A stretch of 13,770 nucleotides of DNA from assembly GCA_016775335.1 (NCBI GenBank), contig JAEUGJ010000020.1:1-13770 (forward strand), read 5' to 3'. Within the stretch, counting starts at the first letter, position 1. Every line of letters begins with the position of its first letter. Position numbers and translations under genes: made by a program. This document shows positions 7,651 to 13,770 of the stretch, piece after piece. The notes beneath the pieces were generated by a model, which was not told where the DNA came from, made no database searches, and was given only the letters and a program-made list of their open reading frames with translations. The stretch is from Mogibacterium sp. Its GTDB lineage: Bacteria > Bacillota > Clostridia > Peptostreptococcales > Anaerovoracaceae.

Positions 7651-7852
7651 AGTACGCAACCGATTGAGGTTTCCGACTGGTAAGGGATGGGGTAAAATAA
7701 AAACGAGGATGGAAGCCATGAATTAAAAGACTCTGAGAGGGTTAAAAATTGACCGCTTTACGTATATTGTAATTAATAATATAATTAAAGAAGTTTAATG
7801 TTATTGCAGAGGCAGATTCCTCATATGCGGAAAGTAAGCGAAGGTATGTGAC
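7651..7852. other. Intergenic tail of the cassette element and helicase leader
   Basis: CCGATTGAGGTTTCCG (7660-7675) repeats the tail found beside the first element at 4025-4040. Beyond 7680 the resemblance ends and the DNA becomes AT-rich. A possible -35 TTGACC lies at 7748-7753, followed by TA-rich sequence including TATAAT, but the spacing is not canonical. No gene is visible. GAAGG about 8 bp before 7853 may be the ribosome binding site of the helicase GTG start. Confidence 0.4.
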
Positions 7853-9262
7853 GTGAAAATACTTGATAATATTAATGATACGGTTCGTGATGATTTAAAA
7901 ATAGAGATAAAGCGAGGGAGCAAAGTTTCTGTAGCAGCGGCCTGTTTCTCTATGTATGCTTATCAGGAATTAAAGAAGCAACTGGAATCTGTGGATGAAT
8001 TCCGGTTCATTTTTACTTCTCCAACCTTTGTAAAAGAAAAAGCAGAAAAGCAAAAGCGCGAGTTTTACATTCCGCGTTTATCTAGAGAAACTAGTTTGTA
8101 TGGAACTGAGTTTGAGATTAAACTGCGCAACGAGATGACACAGCGCGCAATCGCAAAAGAGTGTGCCGATTGGATTCGCCGAAAAGCGCAATTTAAGTCA
8201 AATACGACAAAAGAAAATATGATGGGATTTTTGACGGTGGATGCGGATAAGGCACAGACTGCATATACGCCAATTTTCGGATTTACTACCGTCGACATTG
8301 GATGTGAACGTGGCAACAATACATACAATATGGTTAATTGCATGGAAGCACCGTATTCACACCAATATATGGAACTGTTCGAGCAGCTATGGAATGACCG
8401 CGAGAAAATGCAGGATGTAACGGATGTAGTCATTGAGAACGTTAGCACGGCATATGAGGAGAATTCTCCAGAATTGATCTATTTTATGACGTTATACCAC
8501 GTGTTTAGCGAATTCCTGGATGACATATCCGATGATGTGTTGCCAAATGAAGCGACTGGATTTAAACAAAGCAAAATCTGGAATATGCTCTACGATTTTC
8601 AGAAAGATGCTGCGCTAGCTATTATTAATAAACTAGAAAAATACAATGGATGTATTCTAGCAGACAGTGTTGGACTGGGAAAAACCTTCACGGCACTGGC
8701 GGTTGTGAAGTACTATGAGAATCGAAATAAATCGGTATTGGTGCTTTGCCCTAAAAAACTGGCAGAGAACTGGAATACCTACAAGGATAACTACGTTAAT
8801 AATCCAATTGCTTCAGATCGATTGAATTACGATGTACTGTTCCACACGGACCTTTCCAGAGATAAAGGAACATCCAACGGGTTGGATTTGAACAGACTAA
8901 ATTGGGGAAATTATGATTTGATTGTCATTGATGAATCGCACAATTTCCGTAATGGTATTGGCACACATAGCAACACTCATGAGAATCGATATCAGAAATT
9001 GATGGAAATGGCGATTCGTTCCGGAGTCAAAACAAAAGTATTGATGCTTTCTGCAACGCCGGTGAACAATCGATTTGTGGATTTGAAGAATCAGCTGGCC
9101 ATCGCTTATGAAGGTGATTCGGAGTACATGGACGAGCGGCTGAATACAAAGAAAAGCCTTGACGATATTTTTAAACAAGCGCAGTCGGCGTTCAATTCCT
9201 GGTGCAAATTAGATCCAGAGAAACGAACGACAGATGAGTTGCTTCGTACTTTGGATGATTGA
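7853..9262 (+). pseudogene. N-terminal part of a PLD-like / SNF2-type DNA helicase (truncated)
   Basis: The 469-residue frame begins at a GTG (MKILDNINDTV) after a weak GAAGG site. Residues 1 to about 190 resemble the N-terminal phospholipase D-like region found ahead of a class of SNF2-type helicases, but no HxK(x)4D motif is visible, so nuclease activity there is doubtful. Residues about 245-469 are the first RecA lobe of a superfamily 2 ATPase: a Q-like motif FQKDAALAI, Walker A ADSVGLGKT (K277), Walker B DESH (360-363) and motif III SATP (400-403). The frame stops at LLRTLDD, so motifs IV-VI and several hundred usual residues are missing. Directly at the stop, a different frame encodes the end of a type III Res protein. 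The best explanation is a deletion or recombination between two helicase genes. Base composition is more AT-rich than in the upstream cassettes, consistent with a transferred defence island. Confidence 0.8.
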
Positions 9263-10871
9263 TAGTAAGGCGAATGAGAAACGCGAAAACACGAAAGAAA
9301 AAATGTCAAACGATGTTAACGCGTACGACCTTATTATGAAAAACAAGGAGCTTCTTCTTGATAGAAATCCAAAGAAATCACCGGTACGTTTTATCTTCTC
9401 CCATTCTGCACTCCGTGAAGGATGGGATAACCCAAATGTGTTTCAGATTTGCACATTGAAGCAAAGCAGCAGTGATGTTCGTAAGCGCCAGGAAGTAGGG
9501 CGTGGTCTCCGTCTTTGTGTAAATCAAGACGGAGAACGCATGGACACAAATGTGCTAGGGAACGATGTTCACAATGTGAATGTACTTACGGTTATTGCAA
9601 GCGAAAGCTATGACAGTTTTGCTAAAGGGCTTCAAAGTGAAATTGCTGAAGCTGTTGCAGATCGACCAAAGGCCGTTACGGAAGACTTATTTATCGGTAA
9701 GGTTCTTAAGGATATCAATGGTAATGAGCAGGTTGTTGATACCGCTACAGCCAGAGCAATTCATTTTGACCTTATCGTTAATGGTTATATTGATAAGAAG
9801 GGCGCCCTTACAGATAAGTACTATGAAGATAAGGCAAATGGAGAATTAAAGATTGCAGAAGAGGTGGCAGATTCAGCAGCATCTGTTATTGAAATCATAG
9901 ACTCTATTTATGACGGCAGAGCAATGCAGCCTGAAAATGCACGTAGCAATAATGTTGAGCTTGAAGTGGATGAAAGCAAACTTGCTATGCCGGAGTTCAA
10001 AGCATTATGGGGCAAAATTAACTCGAAGTCTGTATATGTTGTTGATTTCGATACGGATGAGTTGGTAAGAAACTCCATTGACGCATTAGATAGAAAGCTT
10101 CGTGTTTCGAAGATATACTTCAAAGTTGAAACTGGAACAATGGAGCAGATCGAATCGAAGGCAGAGCTTGAAACCGGAAGTTCGTTTGCTAAGGAGGAAT
10201 CTACTACCTACGAAAGTTCAAAGGCGGTAAGTTCTAATGTCAAATATGACCTTATCGGAAAACTTGTGGATGAGACTGGACTTACAAGAAAAGCGGTAAT
10301 TCAGATCCTCCAGGGAATCCAGCCAACAACCTTTAGCCAGTTCAAAAATAATCCGGAAGAATTTATCATTAAAGCAGCGGCGCTTATCAATGATGAAAAA
10401 GCAACGGCAATCATAGAACATATTACTTATAATGTTATTGATGATAAATATGGAACAGATGTATTTACGGACCCAACCATCAGAGGCCGCCTCGGGGTGA
10501 ATGCGATGAAGGCAAAAAAGCATCTGTATAATCATATCGTGTATGATTCATCCAATGAGCAGGCATTTGCTACTGAACTGGATACAAACACAAATGTAGC
10601 AGTCTACGTGAAATTACCGGATGGATTCTACATTTCAACGCCGGTTGGACATTATAATCCGGACTGGGCAATTGCTTTCTACGAGGGCACCGTGAAGCAC
10701 ATTTATTTCGTTGCGGAGACAAAAGGATCTATGAATTCGATGCAGTTACGACTCGTGGAAGATTCCAAAATCCATTGTGCGAGAGAACATTTTAAGGCGA
10801 TAAGTAACGGAGAAGTTGTGTATGATGTTATAGATAGCTATAAGGAATTGCTGGATATTGTAACCAAATAA
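9255..10871 (+). pseudogene. res: C-terminal part of type III restriction enzyme Res (helicase lobe 2 plus nuclease)
   Basis: This frame encodes about 538 residues from the ATG at 9255 (another in-frame ATG lies at 9234). Visible are helicase motif V FIFSHSALREGWDNPN (residues about 46-61), motif VI RQEVGRG (78-84) and, near the end, the PD-(D/E)xK endonuclease signature NPDWAI (D470) with VAETKGS (E488, K490). These are hallmarks of type III Res subunits, which normally approach 1000 residues; the first RecA lobe is absent. There is no Shine-Dalgarno sequence before 9255, and its ATG overlaps the preceding stop as ATGATTGA, so translation would depend on coupling. No mod methylase gene lies in the window, so even a translated product would lack its usual partner. 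The nuclease part has no internal stop, which suggests either a recent break or some retained use. I treat it as a fragment. Confidence 0.82.
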
Positions 10872-10940
10872 TGCGTGATTATCATAAGAATCCTATTTAC
10901 AGACTTTTTTTCACATCCAGTATATTCCATATTGGACGTA

Positions 10941-11092
10941 ATTTAAGTTTTGTTAAGTTTCACTTATATAGGTGCCAGAGGTCAATTAATAGAAAAAACA
11001 TGGGAAAAGCACTGGAAAACGTTGAATTATTGGTGTTACAGTGCTTTTCCTAAAGAGAAAAACCAGTGATTTAAGTTTCGCTAAGTTTCACT
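10941..11092. repeat. Direct repeats enclosing a perfect 12-bp inverted repeat
   Basis: ATTTAAGTTT-YG-YTAAGTTTCACT occurs at 10941-10964 and again at 11069-11092, with two transitions between copies, 128 bp apart. Each copy is itself an 11-bp tandem of TAAGTTTYRYT. Between them lies a perfect 12-bp inverted repeat, GGAAAAGCACTG (11003-11014) and CAGTGCTTTTCC (11039-11050), with a 24-nt loop. No T-run follows, so it is not a standard terminator. Immediately downstream, AGAGGG (11098-11103) and CCCTCT (11109-11114) form a small hairpin with an ACACA loop. No gene is credible in 10872-11124. Confidence 0.7.
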
Positions 11093-11124
11093 GAGTGAGA
11101 GGGACACACCCTCTGTGTATGTTG

Positions 11125-11268
11125 TTATTTGCCCTCAGCTGCTGCGATGAGTTTTGCGTATTCCAGGACTTTGTTCCGCTGTGCTGCATTCATCGGTGCT
11201 AACGTGGATATCAATTCAAAAAAGAATTCCTCGCCATTGGATGGAGTGTCGCGATAGTCTGCAACGGA
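11125..11268 (-). pseudogene. C-terminal remnant, possibly of an HTH-type regulator
   Basis: Read leftward, a 47-codon stretch with no start codon ends in TAA at 11125. It translates as SVADYRDTPSNGEEFF, then ELISTLAPMN, AAQRNKVLEYAKLI and AAAEGK. The segment with LAPMN-x-x-QR-x-KVLEYAK resembles the tail helix of many small XRE-type regulators, but the DNA-binding part is gone. An in-frame TGA at 11269-11271 cuts it off, and the palindrome at 11298-11339 lies just upstream. It is probably a decayed gene of the restriction island. The family assignment is tentative. Confidence 0.35.
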
Positions 11269-11297
11269 TCAATATTCTTCCTCCCAGGTCGACTATT

Positions 11298-11339
11298 CTA
11301 TTTAAGATTTTTGCGGTTTACCGCAAAAATCTTAAATAG
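11298..11339. repeat. Perfect 42-bp palindrome (20-bp arms, 2-nt centre)
   Basis: The left arm CTATTTAAGATTTTTGCGGT (11298-11317) is exactly complementary to the right arm 11320-11339 across a TT centre. Flanking bases do not extend the symmetry. The T-run precedes the GC core and the A-run follows it on both strands, the reverse of an intrinsic terminator. It lies between the Res fragment and the converging methylase gene, at a place where neighbouring coding DNA is broken. Confidence 0.85.
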
Positions 11340-11375
11340 CCATACTCATCAAGCCAAGTGCCAACGGTTCAGGAA

Positions 11376-13112
11376 TTACTCTTTAAAGCAATCGTACACG
11401 CCGGCGATGTTTCGGCGGAGCGCTTCAACCCGGTGGATGCTTTCGTGCAACTCATGGATGAGCGATTCTTCTTTTATGGCAATTCGTTTCTGCTTTTCCA
11501 TGTCCAGGGCGTCGTATTGCAATTCGCAGAGCTGCTTCGGGTTAATGGCAAAAATCGTACTGCCGGTCTGTGCAACGCTGAGGCACAAGTTGCCCTCATC
11601 ACTGTCGAAGAATGCTTTCAGGTAGTACGGCTCTAAAGTGTCGTTGCATCTTACGACAATGAGATTCCCCGTCGCAATAATATTTCGATCCTTGATATTT
11701 TCCGCAACGGCCGTGCTGATTTTGGTTCCCCGGGCGGAGATAATTACATCGCCGTCCTGCAGCATGTATTTCTTGTACTTTTCAATTTTGTCAATGTGCA
11801 CTTCCACAAGCTCTTCATCCATGTAGCCGTTGCTGATGTTGGCCAGGTTCAGGAGATAGCCGTTTGGCGCCTTGCCGCAGAGGTTCGCCATTTCTTTCTG
11901 CTTATCGGACGTAATCTGAGCCCCTCTGAAAATGTCTCGGGTTCCTTCGGAAAGCTTCCGGGCGCTGGTAAAACAAACTTTCTCAGCCAGAACGTACCGC
12001 ATCGGGTCGAAGGAGTAGGTGTTATCCGCAATCGTCCGAGGCGCAACTTCAATATAATCTTCGGAAGGATGATTTCCGTCTCCCGGATTTGCACCGCCGT
12101 TAAAATACAGGTCCCAAATCCGGCCCTTTTCGGTATCCGTAAGCACATTCCGGAATCTTATTTTTTCATAATAAGAAGCGGCGTTAACCATTTTGACGCG
12201 ATCGTTGTTCTCGCTCAACACCAACATGGCAATCTGGATTCCGGTGTTCAGGAGCAGGCCTTCCGGCAGCAATACGACGCCTTCCAGCATTCCCGATTCC
12301 AGCAGCTCTTTCCGGAATTCCTGTTCCGATTCCAGATACAACAGGCTTGCGCGAATGAAGACAATTCCTTTGCCGCCTTTCTTCATCATCTTTCGCATTG
12401 CCCGGATGTACGCCCATTCGGAAGAGTGAACGGAAACGCGCTTTGCTGTTTTTACTGCCTCGAACAGCCCGCAGGACAGAAGCTGCTCGGCTTCCAGCTT
12501 CTGCTTCATCGGCATGTGGCAGAAAACGGCATCGTACTTCGGAAGTTCTGGTTCGCGAAAATCCATATCGAATACGTCTTCACAGCGAATGCGGTTCATA
12601 TCCCGATTCAAAATGAGCATTTTCATCCGGGTCACCATGGCATCATCTGCATTAATCTCGATGCCGTGGAGCTCCGTGTCTTTCCTCCGGATTGCGGTTT
12701 CGGTGAGAAATACACCCTGACCGCAGCCGATATCCATTACGGTTTTGGATTCGGAAGGACCGAAAAATGCGGTGGCGAGTTTCTCGATATCTCCGCTTGT
12801 GTACGACCCGTAGATTTCATTATCCCGATTCCGGTAAGCGTTCACAAAATCAGGCACATCGATGTCATCGATGGTGTCCAGTGTTTCTCGAATTCTCTGA
12901 GTGTCTTTTTCAGCGGCAAACAGATTGCGGAAGATGAACGCGAGAATGTCCCGATGTTCCGGAAGCGCTACGTTATTTAAAGTTTCATACGCTTCGGAAA
13001 GCGCATCCTGTGCCAATGCGTCATCCAGCGCTTTTCGTTCTACCATTCGATTCAACGCGAGCACACCGAATGTAATTTGGTTCTGAGTGTACGGTTCGAT
13101 ATTTTTCAACAT
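11376..13112 (-). CDS. HsdM-like N6-adenine methylase fused to an HsdS-like recognition domain, catalytic motif degenerate
   Basis: The 578-residue product starts at the ATG at 13112 (MLKNIEPY), which has AAGGAGGT about 5 bp upstream; an upstream in-frame ATG at 13181 would run through the promoter. Residues 1-110 are a helical HsdM-type N-terminus. The SAM-binding motif I is VMDIGCGQG (125-133), and GIEIN (150-154) is the expected acidic strand. At the place of catalytic motif IV, where NPPF/Y is expected, the sequence reads YDAVFCHMPM (193-202), so methyl transfer is probably lost. Further HsdM landmarks remain: GGKGIVFIR (246-254), LPEGLLLNTGI (282-292) and LVLS. Residues about 410-578 form a single HsdS-like target recognition domain (LLNLANISNGY, GDVIISARGTKIS, then QTGSTIFAINP and a terminal coiled helix). 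Methylase-specificity fusions usually belong to type I-like or type IIG enzymes, but no nuclease domain is seen here. A DNA-binding or regulatory role, or partnership with a nuclease outside the window, are alternatives. Confidence 0.85.
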   Translation of the reverse strand: MLKNIEPYTQNQITFGVLALNRMVERKALDDALAQDALSEAYETLNNVALPEHRDILAFIFRNLFAAEKDTQRIRETLDTIDDIDVPDFVNAYRNRDNEIYGSYTSGDIEKLATAFFGPSESKTVMDIGCGQGVFLTETAIRRKDTELHGIEINADDAMVTRMKMLILNRDMNRIRCEDVFDMDFREPELPKYDAVFCHMPMKQKLEAEQLLSCGLFEAVKTAKRVSVHSSEWAYIRAMRKMMKKGGKGIVFIRASLLYLESEQEFRKELLESGMLEGVVLLPEGLLLNTGIQIAMLVLSENNDRVKMVNAASYYEKIRFRNVLTDTEKGRIWDLYFNGGANPGDGNHPSEDYIEVAPRTIADNTYSFDPMRYVLAEKVCFTSARKLSEGTRDIFRGAQITSDKQKEMANLCGKAPNGYLLNLANISNGYMDEELVEVHIDKIEKYKKYMLQDGDVIISARGTKISTAVAENIKDRNIIATGNLIVVRCNDTLEPYYLKAFFDSDEGNLCLSVAQTGSTIFAINPKQLCELQYDALDMEKQKRIAIKEESLIHELHESIHRVEALRRNIAGVYDCFKE

Positions 13113-13133
13113 GATTGACCTCCTTAAATTAAC

Positions 13134-13211
13134 TTTGGTATTTGATAACCTAAATTTAGCACACGCGAGTGCGGCCGTCAAGAACTTTTTTGGTATTTAA
13201 TAACCTAAATT
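13134..13211 (-). promoter_or_regulatory. Methylase-fusion promoter bracketed by two operator-like repeats
   Basis: On the minus strand, TTGACG (13176-13181) and TAAATT (13153-13158) form a -35/-10 pair with an exact 17-bp spacer. Two 23-bp direct repeats containing GGTATTTRATAACC lie at 13134-13156 and 13189-13211. They differ at one base and start 55 bp apart. One overlaps the -10 and probable start site, the other lies just upstream of the -35. This arrangement is typical of repressor operators; autoregulation by the methylase fusion is inference. Confidence 0.72.
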
Positions 13212-13266
13212 CTAAAAAGCGACGTTTTTAATTGGTTTTCACTTTTCCCTTGAAGATTTTCATTCT

Positions 13267-13770
13267 TGGCAGCCGGCTGCCCGGGAAAAGCCGGGTCGTG
13301 TTGGCGTGACCAGACGGAAGATAAAGGCTTAGCGGGGAGGTCGGCGCCAACAAAGGCGCCCGCGAGCGGGGAAAAGCCGGGCCGTGTTGGCGTGACCAGA
13401 CGGAAGATAAAGGCTTAGCGGGGAGGTCGACGCCAACACCGGAGCCCGCGAGCGGGGAAAAGCCGGGCCGTGTTGGCGTGACCCGACGGAAGGTAAAGGC
13501 TTTGCGGGGAGGTCGACGCAAACACGGGCGCCCGTGAGCCGGAAAAATCCGGGCCATGTTGGCGTGACCCGACGGAAGATAAAGGCTTAGCGGGGAGGAA
13601 GGCGCCAACAAAGTCGTCGGCTGCCCGGGAAAATCCGGGCCGTGTTGGCGTGACCCGACGGAAGATAAAGGCTTAGCGGGGAGGTCGACGCCAACACCGG
13701 CGCCCGCAAGCCGGAAAAATCCGGGCCGTGTTGGCGTGACCCGACGGAAGATAAAGGCTTAGCGGGGAGG
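13267..13770. repeat. GC-rich tandem array with exact 86-bp period
   Basis: The marker TTGGCGTGAC begins at 13301, 13387, 13473, 13559, 13645 and 13731, exactly 86 bp apart with no indels. The well-conserved half of each unit contains GTGACCMGACGGAAGRTAAA followed by GGCTTWGCGGGGAGG. The other half (about 40 bp) varies around CGCCCGCGAGCGGGGAAAA-type sequences. In most units TGTTGGCGT and ACGCCAACA form 9-bp arms around the conserved core, and short CCCGC/GCGGG or CCCGG/CCGGG hairpins occur in the variable half. The array continues beyond the window. The period is not a multiple of three, so the long open frames across it are not coding. Confidence 0.9.

Noticed and set aside
9240..9270. Programmed frameshift joining the two helicase halves
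   Set aside because: No slippery heptamer, no CTT-TGA type +1 site and no obvious stimulatory hairpin are seen, and the halves belong to different families; a deletion scar is simpler.
10871..11053. A 60-codon frame starting at TAATG after Res
   Set aside because: It lacks a ribosome binding site, its translation is not protein-like, and it runs through the direct repeat and the 12-bp inverted repeat.
11298..11339. The palindrome as a bidirectional terminator between converging genes
   Set aside because: The A/T tracts have the opposite polarity to a terminator: no T-run follows the GC core on either strand.
11796..12980. A 394-codon rightward open frame opposite the methylase gene
   Set aside because: It is antisense to a gene with clear HsdM and HsdS motifs, has no recognisable domain and no ribosome binding site.
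7853..13112. An intact DISARM, type I or type III restriction system
   Set aside because: Helicase, PLD-like, methylase and nuclease parts are all present in some form, but the helicase halves are broken and mismatched, no mod gene is seen, and the methylase motif IV is degenerate.
13228..13611. A 127-codon leftward open frame in the 86-bp array
   Set aside because: The period is not divisible by three, so the frame passes through all three readings of the repeat; openness reflects composition only.
13267..13770. The 86-bp array as a CRISPR locus
   Set aside because: The variable halves are related to each other rather than unique spacers, units are larger than usual, and no cas gene is present.

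Overview
The window looks like chromosomal DNA of a low-to-mid GC Gram-positive anaerobe, probably a Clostridia-type Bacillota. The support is strong AGGAGG-type ribosome binding sites, U-tailed hairpin terminators, and paired peptide/amide-scavenging cassettes with LysR and XRE regulators. No rRNA, tRNA or other taxonomic marker is present, so this placement is an inference.

Layout. (1) Positions 1-288 are a GC-rich degenerate minisatellite that stops just short of the LysR stop codon. (2) Cassette 1 (299-3940) is a LysR regulator reading left, divergent from an M20D amidohydrolase and a multi-pass membrane transporter, with three CGTTAT half-sites in the divergent promoter. (3) Cassette 2 (3971-7604) has the same plan with different parts: an XRE regulator reading left, divergent from an amidohydrolase-superfamily (imidazolonepropionase/prolidase-like) enzyme and a distant paralogue of the first transporter. 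Both cassettes end in the same composite 3' element: a GCAA-loop terminator, then a CCGCCATAACGG inverted repeat, then a CGAT(T)GAGGTTTCCG tail. I infer that each cassette imports a small amide, dipeptide or N-acyl amino acid and cleaves it in the cytoplasm, with regulation by the substrate.

(4) Positions 7853-11340 are a more AT-rich, damaged defence or restriction island. The first half of a PLD/SNF2-type helicase is joined out of frame, with an 8-nt ATGATTGA overlap, to the last half of a type III restriction enzyme (Res) that keeps helicase motifs V and VI and the PD-D/ExK nuclease. After it come repeat-rich non-coding DNA, a 47-codon remnant resembling a regulator tail, and a perfect 42-bp palindrome. 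(5) Positions 11376-13112, reading left, encode an HsdM-like methylase fused to a single HsdS-like recognition domain. Its SAM motif is good, but the catalytic NPPF/Y motif is replaced by HMPM. Its promoter is bracketed by two nearly identical 23-bp repeats, which suggests autoregulation. (6) From 13267 to the end runs a GC-rich tandem array with an exact 86-bp period; six copies are visible and it continues past the window.

The items most worth following up are the chimeric helicase/Res locus, the apparently catalytically dead methylase-specificity fusion with its operator pair, and the shared 3' element of the two cassettes. That element suggests the restriction island landed where a further leftward gene once sat.
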